From contig NZ_LT607412.1 of the NCBI RefSeq assembly GCF_900091455.1, positions 4,526,001 through 4,590,000 on the forward strand: a DNA stretch of 64,000 nt, written 5' to 3'. The notes beneath the pieces are model-generated. The model did no database searches. It saw only the letters and a list, made by a program, of their open reading frames with translations, and was not told the DNA's origin. The DNA comes from Micromonospora coriariae (GTDB lineage: Bacteria > Actinomycetota > Actinomycetes > Mycobacteriales > Micromonosporaceae). The translations under genes and the position numbers were made by a program. How positions within the stretch are numbered: position 1 is the first letter of the stretch; every line of letters starts with the position of its first letter. This document shows, one piece after another, positions 42,725 to 53,531 of this stretch.

Positions 42725-45700
42725 GTGGCTCAGCCGTACCCGCACAAGTCACAGCCGTACCCGCACAGCCCGCAGGCGTCCCCGACGCCCGGCCCCCGCC
42801 CGTCCGCCCAGGGCCTGTACGACCCGGCGCAGGAGCACGACGCCTGCGGTGTGGCCTTCGTGGCGGACCTGCACGGCCGGCGTTCACACTCGGTCGTCGC
42901 CAACGGGCTCGGCGCGCTCTGCCGGCTGGACCATCGGGGCGCCCGCGGCGCGGAGCCCAACACCGGCGACGGCGCGGGCATCATGATCCAGGTTCCGGAC
43001 GCGTTCCTGCGCGCCGTGGCGGACGTCGGGCTGCCACCGGCCGGCGAGTACGCCACCGGCCTGGTCTTCCTCCCCGACGACGACGCGGCGGAGGCCCGGG
43101 CCCGCCGGGTGGTCGAGAAGTACGCGCTCGTCGAGGGCGCCGACCTGCTCGGCTGGCGGGACGTGCCGACCGACACGACCGGGCTGGGCGAGACCGCCGT
43201 GGCGGCGATGCCCCGGGTCCGGCAGCTCTTCCTGGCCGCGCGCCGGCTCACCGACTCGCCCGCCGGGCCGGCCGGTTCCGCGCTGCGCGGCGTCGAGCTG
43301 GACCGGGTGGCGTTCTGCCTGCGTAAGCAGGCCGAGCGGGAGACCGCCGAGCGGGGTGTGCCGGCGTACTTCCCGTCGCTGTCCAGCCGGACCATGGTCT
43401 ACAAGGGGATGCTCACCCCCGACCAGCTGCCGGCGTTCTACCCGGACCTGCGTGACGATCGGGTGGACAGCGCTATCGCGCTGGTGCACTCCCGGTTCTC
43501 CACCAACACGTTCCCGTCGTGGCCGCTGGCGCACCCGTACCGGTTCATCGCGCACAACGGCGAGATCAACACGATCCGTGGCAACCGCAACTGGATGCAG
43601 GCCCGCGAGGCGTTGCTGCGCTCGCCGAACGTGCCGGGCAACATCCGGCGGGTCTTCCCGGTCTGCACCCCCGGCGCGTCCGACTCGGCGAACTTCGACG
43701 AGGTCCTGGAGCTGCTGCACCTTGCCGGGCGGAGCCTGCCGCACGCGGTGCTCATGATGATCCCCGAGGCGTGGGAGAACGACCCGGGCATGCAGCCGGA
43801 CAAGCGCGCCTTCTACCGCTTCCACGCGAGCCTGATGGAGCCGTGGGACGGGCCGGCGTCGGTGGCCTTCACCGACGGCGAGATCGTCGGCGCGGTGCTG
43901 GACCGCAACGGGCTGCGCCCGGGGCGCTGGTGGCGTACGGACGACGGGCTGGTGGTGCTCGGCTCCGAGGCGGGCGTGCTCGACCTCGACCCGGCCCGGG
44001 TGGTCGCCAAGGGGCGGCTTCAGCCTGGGAAGATGTTCCTGGTCGACACCGTCGCCGGTCGGATCGTGCACGACGAGGAGATCAAGTCCGAGTTGGCCGC
44101 CGCGCGGCCGTACGGCGAGTGGCTGCACGCCGGGCTGATCGAGCTGGACGACCTGCCCGCCCGCGAGCACACCGTCTACACGCACGACTCGGTCCGTCGC
44201 CGCCAGCAGACCTTCGGCTACACCGAGGAGGAGCTGAAGATCCTGCTCGCGCCGATGGCCCGCACCGGCGCCGAACCGCTCGGCTCGATGGGTACGGACA
44301 CCCCGATCTCGCCGCTGTCCACCCGGCCACGGCTGCTCTACGACTACTTCCACCAGCTCTTCGCCCAGGTCACCAACCCTCCGCTGGACGCCATCCGGGA
44401 GGAGCTGGTGACCAGCCTGGCGTCGACGATCGGGCCGGAGGGCAACCTGCTCGACCCGGGCGCGGCGAGCTGTCGGCAGATCGTGCTGCCGCACCCGATC
44501 ATCGACAACGACGAGCTGGCGAAGATCCTCTCCATCGACGACGACGGTGACCTGCCCGGCTTCAAGGCGGTCCGGGTCTCCGGGCTGTACCGCATCCGGG
44601 AGGGCGCCGCCGGGATCAAGGCGCGGCTGACCGAGATCTGCCGGCACGTCTCCGAGGCGATCGAGGACGGCGTCCGCATCCTGGTGCTCTCCGACCGGGA
44701 CTCCAACGCCGACCTGGCGCCGATCCCGTCGCTGCTGCTCACCGCCGCCGTGCACCAGCACCTGGTGCGCGAGCAGACCCGCACCCAGGCGGCGCTGATC
44801 GTGGAGTCCGGCGACTGCCGGGAGGTGCACCACGCGGCGGTGCTGGTCGGCTACGGCGCGGCGGCGGTCAACCCGTACCTGGCCTTCGAGTCGGTGGAGG
44901 ACATGATTTCCACCGGCGCGTTGGCCGGCGTCGAACCGGCCGCCGCGGTGCGCAACTACGCCAAGGCGCTCGGCAAGGGCGTCCTGAAGATCATGTCGAA
45001 GATGGGCATCTCGACGGTCTCCTCGTACTGCGGGGCGCAGGTCTTCGAGGCGGTCGGCCTGGACACCCGGCTGATCCAGCGCTACTTCCGGGGCACCCCC
45101 AGCCGGATCGGCGGGGTGGGGCTGGCCGGCGTCCACGCCGAGGTGGCCGCCCGGCACGCGCTGGCCTGGCCGCCGGCGGGCACCGCCACCTCCGACCGGC
45201 TGGAGGTCGGCGGCGAGTACCAGTGGCGGCGCGAGGGTGAGCTGCACCTGTTCAACCCGGAGACGGTCTTCCTGCTCCAGCACGCCACCCGCAGCCGGCA
45301 GTACGACATCTTCCGGCAGTACACCGCGAAGGTCGACGAACTCGCCGCGCGGGCCGGTTCGCTGCGCGGGCTGTTCACAGTGCGTACCGGTGTGCGTCCG
45401 GCGGTGCCGATCGAGGAGGTCGAGCCGGCCACCGAGATCGTCAAGCGGTTCGCCACCGGCGCCATGTCGTACGGGTCGATCTCCGCTGAGGCGCACGAGA
45501 CGCTCGCCATCGCGATGAACCGCCTCGGCGGCAAGTCCAACACCGGCGAGGGCGGCGAGGACGTCGAGCGGCTGCACGACCCGGCCCGCCGCTCAGCGGT
45601 GAAGCAGATCGCGAGCGGCCGTTTCGGCGTCACGAGTGAATACCTGGTCAACGCCGACGACCTCCAGATCAAGATGGCCCAGGGCGCCAAGCCCGGCGAG

Positions 45701-47431
45701 GGTGGGCAGCTGCCCGGCAACAAGGTCTGGCCGTGGATCGCCCGGACCCGGCACGCCACGCCGGGCGTGGGTCTGATCTCCCCGCCGCCGCACCACGACA
45801 TCTACTCGATCGAGGACCTCGCCCAGCTGGTGCACGACCTGAAGTGCGTCAACCCGGCCGCCCGGGTGCACGTCAAGCTGGTCAGCGAGGTCGGCGTCGG
45901 CACCGTCGCCGCCGGGGTGGCGAAGCTCAAGGCGGACGTCATCCTGATCTCCGGCCACGATGGCGGCACCGGGGCGTCCCCGATGAACTCGCTCAAGCAC
46001 GCCGGCACCCCCTGGGAGCTGGGCCTGGCCGAGGCGCAGCAGACCCTGCTGCTCAACAAGCTGCGCGACCGGGTCACCGTGCAGGTCGACGGCCAGCTCA
46101 AGACCGGCCGGGACGTGCTGATCGCGGCGCTGCTCGGCGCGGAGGAGTTCGGCTTCGCCACCGCGCCGCTGATCGTCGCCGGCTGCGTGATGATGCGGGT
46201 CTGCCACCTGGACACCTGCCCGGTCGGCATCGCCACGCAGAACCCGGTGCTGCGGGAGCGGTTCACCGGCACTCCGGAGTTCGTGGAGAACTTCTTCCTG
46301 TTCCTCGCCGAGGAGGTCCGCGGCTACCTGGCCGAGCTGGGTTTCCGCTCGATCGAGGAGGCGATCGGCCAGACCGAGCTGCTCGACGTGGCCCCGGCGG
46401 TGACGCACTGGAAGGCGCACGGTCTCGACCTGGCGCCCGTACTGCACCTGCCGGAGCTGCCCGCGGGCGCCGCCCGGCGCGGGGTGCGCGCCCAGGACCA
46501 CGGCCTGGAGCACGCCCTGGACAACGAGCTGATCGCGCTCGCCCACCCGGCGCTGACCAACGGGTCGTCGGTACGGGTCGAGGTGGCGGTGCGTAACGAG
46601 CACCGCAGCGTCGGCGCCATGCTCGGCGGCGAGGTGACCCGCCGCTTCGGCGGCGCCGGCCTGCCCGACGACACCATCGAGTTCGTGCTGCACGGCACCG
46701 CCGGGCAGTCGTTCGGCGCGTTCCTGCCGCGCGGGGTGACCCTGCGGCTGCACGGCGACGCCAACGACTACGTGGCCAAGGGCCTCTCCGGCGGGCGGAT
46801 CATCGTCCGTCCGGACGCCGCCGCGCCGTTCGCCGACGCCGACGCCGAACCGGGGGCGCGGGCCGAGGACCAGATCATCGCGGGCAACACCATCCTGTAC
46901 GGGGCGACCGCGGGTGAGGTGTTCCTGCGCGGCCGGGTGGGGGAGCGCTTCGCGGTGCGCAACTCCGGCGCCGTCGCCGTGGTCGAGGGTGTCGGCGACC
47001 ACGGATGCGAGTACATGACCGGCGGGACGGTGGTGGTGCTCGGAGCGACCGGCCGCAACTTCGCCGCCGGAATGTCCGGCGGCACGGCGTTCGTGCACCA
47101 GTTGGACCGGGCCCGGGTCAACGTGGAGCTGGTCGACCTGGCGCCGCTGAGTGAGCAGGAGCAGGCGCTGCTGCACGAGCTGATCCAGCGGCACGTGGCC
47201 GAGACCGGGTCGGCGGTCGCCGAGGAGCTGCTCAAGCGCTGGCCGGAGGCGGTCGCGGAGTTCACCGCGGTGGTGCCGCGCGACTACCGCCGGGTGCTGG
47301 AGATCATGAAGGCCGCCGAAGCCGCCGGCCGCGACGTCGACGACGCGGTGATGAGCGCGCTCAGCGCGCCGTCCGCCGCGCCGGTGCCGCCCGCCCCGCG
47401 GGTGGCCGCCCAGGAGGTGGCTCGTGCCTGA
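42725..47431 (+). CDS. gltB: Glutamate synthase, large (alpha) subunit
   Basis: GTG at 42725, 4 bases after AGGAGG, gives 1568 residues. A 35-residue pro-region (with [14 protein letters not shown]) precedes the mature N-terminal nucleophile Cys in EHDACGVAF. Domains in order are Ntn glutaminase (to about 430), central domain, FMN synthase barrel with GEGGED and [26 protein letters not shown] sequence and the 3Fe-4S cysteines in [19 protein letters not shown], and the C-terminal beta-helix ([21 protein letters not shown]). It makes two glutamates from glutamine and 2-oxoglutarate. It overlaps gltD by 8 bases. Confidence 0.97.
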   Translation: MAQPYPHKSQPYPHSPQASPTPGPRPSAQGLYDPAQEHDACGVAFVADLHGRRSHSVVANGLGALCRLDHRGARGAEPNTGDGAGIMIQVPDAFLRAVADVGLPPAGEYATGLVFLPDDDAAEARARRVVEKYALVEGADLLGWRDVPTDTTGLGETAVAAMPRVRQLFLAARRLTDSPAGPAGSALRGVELDRVAFCLRKQAERETAERGVPAYFPSLSSRTMVYKGMLTPDQLPAFYPDLRDDRVDSAIALVHSRFSTNTFPSWPLAHPYRFIAHNGEINTIRGNRNWMQAREALLRSPNVPGNIRRVFPVCTPGASDSANFDEVLELLHLAGRSLPHAVLMMIPEAWENDPGMQPDKRAFYRFHASLMEPWDGPASVAFTDGEIVGAVLDRNGLRPGRWWRTDDGLVVLGSEAGVLDLDPARVVAKGRLQPGKMFLVDTVAGRIVHDEEIKSELAAARPYGEWLHAGLIELDDLPAREHTVYTHDSVRRRQQTFGYTEEELKILLAPMARTGAEPLGSMGTDTPISPLSTRPRLLYDYFHQLFAQVTNPPLDAIREELVTSLASTIGPEGNLLDPGAASCRQIVLPHPIIDNDELAKILSIDDDGDLPGFKAVRVSGLYRIREGAAGIKARLTEICRHVSEAIEDGVRILVLSDRDSNADLAPIPSLLLTAAVHQHLVREQTRTQAALIVESGDCREVHHAAVLVGYGAAAVNPYLAFESVEDMISTGALAGVEPAAAVRNYAKALGKGVLKIMSKMGISTVSSYCGAQVFEAVGLDTRLIQRYFRGTPSRIGGVGLAGVHAEVAARHALAWPPAGTATSDRLEVGGEYQWRREGELHLFNPETVFLLQHATRSRQYDIFRQYTAKVDELAARAGSLRGLFTVRTGVRPAVPIEEVEPATEIVKRFATGAMSYGSISAEAHETLAIAMNRLGGKSNTGEGGEDVERLHDPARRSAVKQIASGRFGVTSEYLVNADDLQIKMAQGAKPGEGGQLPGNKVWPWIARTRHATPGVGLISPPPHHDIYSIEDLAQLVHDLKCVNPAARVHVKLVSEVGVGTVAAGVAKLKADVILISGHDGGTGASPMNSLKHAGTPWELGLAEAQQTLLLNKLRDRVTVQVDGQLKTGRDVLIAALLGAEEFGFATAPLIVAGCVMMRVCHLDTCPVGIATQNPVLRERFTGTPEFVENFFLFLAEEVRGYLAELGFRSIEEAIGQTELLDVAPAVTHWKAHGLDLAPVLHLPELPAGAARRGVRAQDHGLEHALDNELIALAHPALTNGSSVRVEVAVRNEHRSVGAMLGGEVTRRFGGAGLPDDTIEFVLHGTAGQSFGAFLPRGVTLRLHGDANDYVAKGLSGGRIIVRPDAAAPFADADAEPGARAEDQIIAGNTILYGATAGEVFLRGRVGERFAVRNSGAVAVVEGVGDHGCEYMTGGTVVVLGATGRNFAAGMSGGTAFVHQLDRARVNVELVDLAPLSEQEQALLHELIQRHVAETGSAVAEELLKRWPEAVAEFTAVVPRDYRRVLEIMKAAEAAGRDVDDAVMSALSAPSAAPVPPAPRVAAQEVARA

Positions 47432-48938
47432 CCCGAACGGTTTCCTGCGTTACGACCGGCGACTGCCGGCCCGCCGCCCGGTGCCGGTGCGGATCAGCGA
47501 CTGGCGTGAGGTGTATCCGCCGGCCGGCGAGGAGCTGGTCCGCGAGCAGGCCACCCGCTGCATGGACTGCGGCATCCCGTTCTGCCACGACGGCTGCCCG
47601 CTCGGCAACCGGATCCCGGACTGGAACGACCTGGTCCGCACCGGCAACTGGGACGCCGCGGTGGAGTCGCTGCACGCCACCAACAACTTCCCGGAGTTCA
47701 CCGGCCGGCTCTGCCCGGCGCCCTGCGAGGCGGCCTGCGTGCTGGGCATCGCGGGCGGCCAGCCGGTGACCATCAAGCAGGTCGAGGTGGAGATCGCCGA
47801 CGCCGCCGCAGCGCGCGGGTTCGCGCCTCGCCCGGTGCCGGCGCCGTCCGGCCGGTCGGTCGCCGTGGTCGGTTCCGGGCCCGCCGGCCTGGCCGCCGCC
47901 CAGCAACTGGCCCGCGCCGGTCACGCGGTGACGGTGTACGAGCGCGATGACGCGATCGGCGGCCTGCTCCGGTACGGCATCCCCGACTTCAAGCTGGAGA
48001 AGCGGCACATCGACGCCCGGCTGGCCCAGCTCGCCGCCGAGGGGGTGCGCTTCCGCACCGGGGTGAACGTCGGGGTGGACGTCACCGCCGAGCAGTTGCG
48101 CGCCGAGCACGACGCGGTGTTGCTGGCCTGCGGCGCCCTGCAGGGCCGGGACACCCCGGAGACTCCGGGCCGGGCGCTGCGTGGCGTACACCAGGCGATG
48201 GCACACCTGGTCGCCGCGAACCGCGTGGTCGCCGCCGCGGCCACCGCCGGCGAGTCCCGGCCGTCCGTCGCGGTGCTGCCGGATGGCAGCCCGATCGACG
48301 CGGCCGGCAAGCACGTCGTGATCATCGGTGGTGGTGACACCGCGGCCGACTGCCTCGGCGTCGCCCACCGGCAGGGCGCGGCCGGCGTGCACCAGCTCGA
48401 CCTGTACCCGCAGCCGCCGCACGAGCGCGACGAGGCGCGGGACCCGTGGCCGACCTGGCCGTGGATCCTGCGCAGCTACCCGGCGCACGAGGAGGGCGGC
48501 GAGCGGGTCTTCGCAGTGGCGGTGCAGGAGTTCGTGGACGACGGCACCGGTCAGGTGCGGGCGGTGCGGATCGCCGAGGTGACCGTGGAGAAGCGCGACG
48601 GCCGGCGGGTGCTCACCGTGGTGCCCGGCTCGGAGCGGGAGTTGCCGGCGGACCTGGTGCTGCTGGCGATCGGCTTCGAGGGCACCGAGCAGCAGCCGCT
48701 GCTGGCCCAGTTCGGGGTCACCCGCAACCTCCGGGGCGCCGTCGACGCGCGGGACGACTGGCAGACCGGCGCCGACGGGGTGTTCGTCGCCGGCGACATG
48801 CACCGGGGCGCTTCGCTGATCGTCTGGGCCATCGCCGAGGGGCGTGCGGCCGCCGCCGCCATCCACGGCTACCTCGGCGGTCCCGGCGCGCTGCCGGCCC
48901 CGGTCTCCTCGGCCGCACAGCCGCTCGCAGCGCGCTGA
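47424..48938 (+). CDS. gltD: Glutamate synthase, small (beta) subunit
   Basis: This 504-residue FAD/NADPH oxidoreductase feeds electrons to GltB. The N-terminal cysteine clusters for two 4Fe-4S centres are [17 protein letters not shown] and CPAPCEAAC. The FAD fold is [17 protein letters not shown] near residue 150 and the NADPH fold [13 protein letters not shown] near residue 300. The GTG start overlaps the gltB end, giving coupled synthesis. A hairpin terminator follows. Confidence 0.96.
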   Translation: MPDPNGFLRYDRRLPARRPVPVRISDWREVYPPAGEELVREQATRCMDCGIPFCHDGCPLGNRIPDWNDLVRTGNWDAAVESLHATNNFPEFTGRLCPAPCEAACVLGIAGGQPVTIKQVEVEIADAAAARGFAPRPVPAPSGRSVAVVGSGPAGLAAAQQLARAGHAVTVYERDDAIGGLLRYGIPDFKLEKRHIDARLAQLAAEGVRFRTGVNVGVDVTAEQLRAEHDAVLLACGALQGRDTPETPGRALRGVHQAMAHLVAANRVVAAAATAGESRPSVAVLPDGSPIDAAGKHVVIIGGGDTAADCLGVAHRQGAAGVHQLDLYPQPPHERDEARDPWPTWPWILRSYPAHEEGGERVFAVAVQEFVDDGTGQVRAVRIAEVTVEKRDGRRVLTVVPGSERELPADLVLLAIGFEGTEQQPLLAQFGVTRNLRGAVDARDDWQTGADGVFVAGDMHRGASLIVWAIAEGRAAAAAIHGYLGGPGALPAPVSSAAQPLAAR

Positions 48939-48969
48939 CCAGGGCGTAGCCCGACGGACCGGAATATCT

Positions 48970-48998
48970 GGCCGGCGCGGGGGTTTACCGCGCCGGCC
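48970..48998 (+). terminator. Hairpin terminator after gltD
   Basis: GGCCGGCGCGG at 48970-48980 pairs with its complement at 48988-48998 around GGGTTTA. The 11-bp stem starts 31 bases after the gltD stop. Confidence 0.7.
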
Positions 48999-49129
48999 GG
49001 GCGGGGTGGGTCGGTGAGACCGGTCACGAGTGTGGGCAGATCGGTTTAATTGCCGCAAGACTTGTCCGCTGCCGGGCCGCGCCGCGATCGGGCGTGATCA
49101 TCATGCTCGATTGCACGGGAGGGTTCGTC

Positions 49130-50545
49130 GTGGCCAAAGGTGCCACCTTCGCCGCGCTGCGCCACCGGAACTACCGGATCTGGGCGCTGGCCGGGTTCGT
49201 CTCCGTCATCGGCACGTGGATGCAGGTCCTCGGAGTCAACTGGTACGTGCTGAAGGAGACCGGCTCGGCGACGTCCATGGGTTTCGCCGTGCTGCTCCAG
49301 GCCGTGCCCACGCTGCTGCTCAGCCTCTGGGGCGGTGTGCTGGCCGATCGGCTTCCAGCCCGCCCGCTGCTGATCGCCGCCCAGGTGGCCCACGCGACAC
49401 TCGCCGCCGGGTTGGCGGCGGTCGCCCTGACCGGTGTCGGCGGCCTGCCGCTGATCTTCACGATCTCCCTGCTCACCGGCGCCGTCTCGGCGATCGAGGG
49501 CCCGGTGATGGGACGTTGGTCCTCCACGCTGGTGGACCGGGAGACGCTCGGCAATGCGCTGGCGCTCGGCTCGCTCACCAACTCCGCCGGCCGCATCCTC
49601 GGCATGAGCCTCGGGGCGGTGGTGGTGGCCGCCGTCGGCCCAGCGCTGCTCTTCGGCATCAACGCGGCGAGTTTCCTCGCCGTGGTGGTGGCGCTCTTCG
49701 GCGTACGCCAGGGGGCGTTGCACGGTCACCAGGTGGCGGCGCCGGACGGCGGCCGGAGCCACGGCGGCGTCCGCGACGGGTTTGCCTACCTGCGTGGGCA
49801 GCCGGTGCTGCTGCTCGCGCTCGCCCTGGCGTTCGTGCTCGGCAGCCTGGGACGTAACTACCAGGTGACGATGGCGGCGATGAGCGAGGGCCCCCTCGAC
49901 GGCGGGGCGTCCGGCTACGGTTTTCTGTCGACCGTGTTCGCGGTCGGGACGGTGCTGGGTGCGCTCGCCGCGGCCCGCCGGCGTGATCTGGGTTACCGGA
50001 CCCTGGTCGCCGCGGGCCTGCTGGCCAGCACGCTGCAGATCGTCGCCGGTCTCGCCCCGGGCACCTGGAGCTTCGCGGCGGTGATCCTGCCGATCGCCGC
50101 CGCCGCGGTGGTCATCGACACCACCGTCGGCACCCGCGCCCAGCTCGACACCGACGGCGCGATGCGGGGCCGGGTACTCGCCGCGCTCGCGGTCACCGGC
50201 TCGGTCTCCGCCGCGGTCGGCGCGCCGCTGCTCGGCTGGCTCTCCGAACACGCCGGGCCCCGGCAGACGCTCGTCCTGGCCGGATCCGTCGCGGCGATCG
50301 CCACCGTGGCGGCGGCGGTCGCCCTGGACCGGCAGCGCGGTCGCCAGCTCACCCTCACCATGGTCGTGCCGCCGGTGCGGCGGGCGGCGCGGACGGCGGC
50401 CCGCATCGCCCGGCCCGCGGCGGTGGTCGGCGGCGGCCCGCTGACGCCGCTGCCGGTGCTGACACCGGCCGGCGACGATCGGCAAACCGTCGGTGTGTGC
50501 TCGGCCGACCTGACCGATCCGGCTCTCGCGCCCACCTGCCGCTGA
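49130..50545 (+). CDS. MFS transporter (EntS/MFS_3-like)
   Basis: GTG at 49130 follows GGGAGGG with 5-6 base spacing and gives 471 residues; the frame extends to 49094 but without a site. Twelve membrane segments are predicted from alternating hydrophobic stretches. LRHRNYRIWALAGFVSVIGTWMQ and LWGGVLADRLPARPLL (motif A position) are typical of the EntS-like drug or siderophore exporters. A basic 50-residue tail follows the last helix. Substrate unknown. Confidence 0.87.
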   Translation: MAKGATFAALRHRNYRIWALAGFVSVIGTWMQVLGVNWYVLKETGSATSMGFAVLLQAVPTLLLSLWGGVLADRLPARPLLIAAQVAHATLAAGLAAVALTGVGGLPLIFTISLLTGAVSAIEGPVMGRWSSTLVDRETLGNALALGSLTNSAGRILGMSLGAVVVAAVGPALLFGINAASFLAVVVALFGVRQGALHGHQVAAPDGGRSHGGVRDGFAYLRGQPVLLLALALAFVLGSLGRNYQVTMAAMSEGPLDGGASGYGFLSTVFAVGTVLGALAAARRRDLGYRTLVAAGLLASTLQIVAGLAPGTWSFAAVILPIAAAAVVIDTTVGTRAQLDTDGAMRGRVLAALAVTGSVSAAVGAPLLGWLSEHAGPRQTLVLAGSVAAIATVAAAVALDRQRGRQLTLTMVVPPVRRAARTAARIARPAAVVGGGPLTPLPVLTPAGDDRQTVGVCSADLTDPALAPTCR

Positions 50546-50853
50546 GACGGCGGTCACCCGGGGGACCGGCCTGCGCGGTGGACCGGTCGTCGGCGCCGGC
50601 GTCCTGAGCCACGATCCCTCTGCCCGCGTCGGCGTCCGCCGTGGGCTGGCCGTTGGTGACGAGTCAGTACGTGGGCCAGCGACATCTGCGGGCCCCCTTT
50701 GCGGCGGTGGGAGGTCAGGAGTCGCCGTGGTGGCATGCGGCTGAGGTCGTCCGGTGGGTGTGGGCTCCACACGGCCTCAACGCTCAGGTCCAGGCCGGGA
50801 CGGACGGAAGGCCCGCCGCGCGTGCGACGGGCCTTCCGGGCGAGGTCTGCCCT
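50546..50853. other. 308-base gap between MFS and M1 peptidase genes
   Basis: I see no supported gene here. Minus-strand frames are arginine-rich with poor GC3. The only clear structure is the hairpin at 50806-50837 near the right end. Confidence 0.6.
50806..50837 (-). terminator. Hairpin terminator of the M1 peptidase gene
   Basis: GGAAGGCCCG (50806-50815) pairs with CGGGCCTTCC (50828-50837); an inner CGC/GCG pair closes a GCGT loop. It lies 16 bases beyond the minus-strand stop at 50854. Confidence 0.75.
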
Positions 50854-52389
50854 CTAGTGCGACAGCAGGTCGTGCGCCTCGCGGATCTTGGCCCAGGACT
50901 TCGGCTCGACCGGCGGGGTGGCGGCCCTGCGCGCGGCGGTGGCCACGTCGGGCCGGCCGGCGGTGAACAGCCAGGTGGTGAAGAGCTCGTCCAGGTCGAG
51001 CCCGGAGATCCGCTCGGCCAGGGCCTGGAACTGCGCGATCGTGCCGTTGCCGTACCGGTGCTCGGCGGTCCAGGCCGGCAGGATCTCGAAGAACGCGTCG
51101 TCGCCGACGGCCAGCCGCAGCTGGTGCAGCGTCATGGCGCCCCGGTCGTAGACCGCGTTGTCGAAGACCCGGTCGGCGCCCGGGTCACCGGGCAGCACCT
51201 GCCAGAACTCGGAGTCCGCCGGGTAGCTGGCGTAGGTGAAGTCGAAGACCTCCTGCGCGGTGCCCTCGCCCTGCTCCTCCGACCAGAGCCACTCGGCGTA
51301 CGAGGCGAAGCCCTCGTTCAGCCAGATGTTGCGCCACTCGGCCACCGAGACCGAGTCACCGAACCACTGGTGGGCGTTCTCGTGTGCCACCACGTACGTG
51401 TTGGCGCCGCGCCGCCAGAAGCCCGGGCCGTACACCGGTCGGGTCTGCGTCTCCAGCGCGAAGCCGATGCCGTCCACCGGCCCGGCCACGCCACCCTGCG
51501 CCTCGAACGGGTACGGGCCGAAGATCCCGCTCTCCCAGTCGACGATCTCGGCGGTCCGCTCGATGCTGGCCCGTGCGGCCGGCCCGAGCTCGCCCAGCGA
51601 GGTGCTGTACGCGTTCACCACCGGCTGGCCGCTCGGCGTGGTGTCGGTGACGATGTCGTACTGGCCGATGGCCATGAAGGCCAGATAGGTGGCGGTGGGG
51701 GAGGTGGTCCGCCAGCTCCACCGGGTGCGGTTGCCGGCTTCGGCCAGCGGCGGCCGCGGCTGCACGCCGTTGCTGATCACTTCGACGCCGGTGGGCACCG
51801 ACACGGAGATGTCGAAGGTCGCCTTGTCCAGTGGGTGGTCGTTGCTCGGGAACCACCACCACGCGGACTCCGGCTCGTTGACGGCGAGGGCCCCGTCGTC
51901 GGTACGCGTCCAGCCGGTGTAGCCGCCGACCAGCGTCTCGGACGGAATGCCGGCGTAGCGCACCACGATCGTGAGCTGCTGGCCCCGGGTCACCGTGCGG
52001 GTCGGGGTGACCACCAGCTCGTGCGCGCCCGCGGTGCTGGTGGTCGCCGCCCATCCGTTGACCCGCACCGACTCGACGTCGAGCAGGAAGTCCAGGTTGA
52101 ACCGGGAGAGATCCTCGGTCGCGGTGGCGAGGATCGTGGTGGTGCCGGTGAGCAGGTCGGTGGCCGGGTCGTAGCGCAGCCGGACGTCGTAGTGGGAGAC
52201 GTCGTAGCCGCCGTTGCCGTAGTCGGGGAAGTAGCTGTCGCCCAGCCCGGGTGCGCCGGGTTGCGGCGCGAGCGTGACGGTGGGCCGGCCCCAGGCCGTC
52301 GGGGCGGCCAGGCCGGGAGCGCTGGTGAGCATTGTGCCGGCGGTGGTGAGGGTCAGGGCGGCGGTGGCCGCCGTGAGGACTCGTCGCAC
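50854..52389 (-). CDS. Secreted M1-family metallopeptidase
   Basis: GTG at 52389, 8 bases after GGAGGGAG, gives 511 residues; an ATG at 52407 lies in front of that site. An N-terminal signal peptide (VRRVLTAATAALTLTTAG...GLAAP) directs export. The M1 zinc site is intact: VVAHENAHQWFGD with the third ligand in WLNEGFASYAEW. The domain order is saddle, then thermolysin-like; the large C-terminal domain is reduced. It should trim peptides outside the cell. It is divergent from the SGNH lipase. Confidence 0.9.
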   Translation of the reverse strand: MRRVLTAATAALTLTTAGTMLTSAPGLAAPTAWGRPTVTLAPQPGAPGLGDSYFPDYGNGGYDVSHYDVRLRYDPATDLLTGTTTILATATEDLSRFNLDFLLDVESVRVNGWAATTSTAGAHELVVTPTRTVTRGQQLTIVVRYAGIPSETLVGGYTGWTRTDDGALAVNEPESAWWWFPSNDHPLDKATFDISVSVPTGVEVISNGVQPRPPLAEAGNRTRWSWRTTSPTATYLAFMAIGQYDIVTDTTPSGQPVVNAYSTSLGELGPAARASIERTAEIVDWESGIFGPYPFEAQGGVAGPVDGIGFALETQTRPVYGPGFWRRGANTYVVAHENAHQWFGDSVSVAEWRNIWLNEGFASYAEWLWSEEQGEGTAQEVFDFTYASYPADSEFWQVLPGDPGADRVFDNAVYDRGAMTLHQLRLAVGDDAFFEILPAWTAEHRYGNGTIAQFQALAERISGLDLDELFTTWLFTAGRPDVATAARRAATPPVEPKSWAKIREAHDLLSH

Positions 52390-52590
52390 GAGGTGGACTC
52401 CCTCCATCGGGGTGTTCGCCCCGCCAACCTAATCGACAACTGTGAACGCCGTGGACCCGGCGCGCGGGTCAACCTCCTATTCCATCGATCTAAGTATTTC
52501 GATAGCATTACCGCCTGGTAACAACCGTTCCACCCCTGGCCACGCGCGCGGTCGCAGGATCCCACCACCCCTGTCCTGTGGAGGTCCGTC

Positions 52591-53388
52591 ATGCCCCACC
52601 GCCCGCTGGCCCGCGCCCTGGCCGCGCTGGTCGCCATGTTCACCGCAGCCCTCGGCGCCGTGCTCGTCCCCGGCACCGCGCAGGCCGCCGCCGTCAACTA
52701 CGTCGCGCTCGGCGACTCGTACTCGTCCGGCGTCGGCGCCGGCCCGTACGACTGGTCGACCTGCCTGCGCAGCCAGAAGTCGTACGCCCCGCTCTGGGCC
52801 GCCGCCCACGGCGTGACCAGCTTCAGCTTCCCGGCCTGCGGCGGCGCGGTCACCGCCGACGTGCTCAACAGCCAGGTCAACGCCCTCAGCAGCGCCACCA
52901 CCCTGGTCACCATCACCATCGGCGGCAACGACGCCGGCTTCGCCGACGTGATCACCAGTTGCCGGTTCGGCAGCACGTCGTCCTGCACCAACGCGGTCAA
53001 CAGCGCCAAGGCCTTCGCCACCTCGACGCTGCCCGGCCGGCTCGACGCGACCTACGCCGCCATCCGCAACCGGGCGCCGAACGCGCGGCTGATCGTGCTG
53101 GGCTACCCGAGGCTGTTCGAGACCACCTCCTGCGGTTGGTTGGCGATGAGCGTCTACAAGCGCACCATTCTCAACGAGGCCGCCGACGTGCTCGCCTCGG
53201 TCATCTCCGGACGGGCGAACGCCGCCGGCGCCACCTTCGCCGACACCCGGTCCTACTTCGCCGGGCACGGCGTCTGCGCCGGTGACCCGTGGATCCACGA
53301 CGTCAGCGGCGTCATCGAGGCGTACCACCCGGACTCCGACGGCTACCGGTACGGCTATCTGCCGGCGCTGAACGCGGTCACCGGCTGA
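52591..53388 (+). CDS. Secreted SGNH-family lipase/esterase
   Basis: This 265-residue protein has a signal peptide ending near AQAAAV (residue 33). Block I is GDSYSSG with catalytic S43, block III GGND with N113, and the catalytic His is likely H246 in YHPDSDGY. Six cysteines (58, 83, 124, 132, 181, 229) suit three disulfides as in Streptomyces SGNH lipases. It hydrolyses esters outside the cell. GGAGGTCC precedes the ATG. It is divergent from the M1 peptidase across a 183-base control region with TAGCAT at 52503. Confidence 0.92.
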   Translation: MPHRPLARALAALVAMFTAALGAVLVPGTAQAAAVNYVALGDSYSSGVGAGPYDWSTCLRSQKSYAPLWAAAHGVTSFSFPACGGAVTADVLNSQVNALSSATTLVTITIGGNDAGFADVITSCRFGSTSSCTNAVNSAKAFATSTLPGRLDATYAAIRNRAPNARLIVLGYPRLFETTSCGWLAMSVYKRTILNEAADVLASVISGRANAAGATFADTRSYFAGHGVCAGDPWIHDVSGVIEAYHPDSDGYRYGYLPALNAVTG

Positions 53389-53531
53389 CCCGTACACCTC
53401 TCGCGTGTCGGTCGACGGTCCACCCCGGACCGTCGGCCGCCACGCGTCACGCCGCGTCGGTACTGTCCCGGTGTCACCGCCGTCCGTTAGGGTTTCCGCG
53501 AACCGGACAGCCGTGGCGTGGGAGGCAGAGC

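Noticed and set aside
50554..50772. Minus-strand frame in the gap after the MFS gene
   Set aside because: It is arginine- and glycine-rich with poor GC3 and no recognisable feature.
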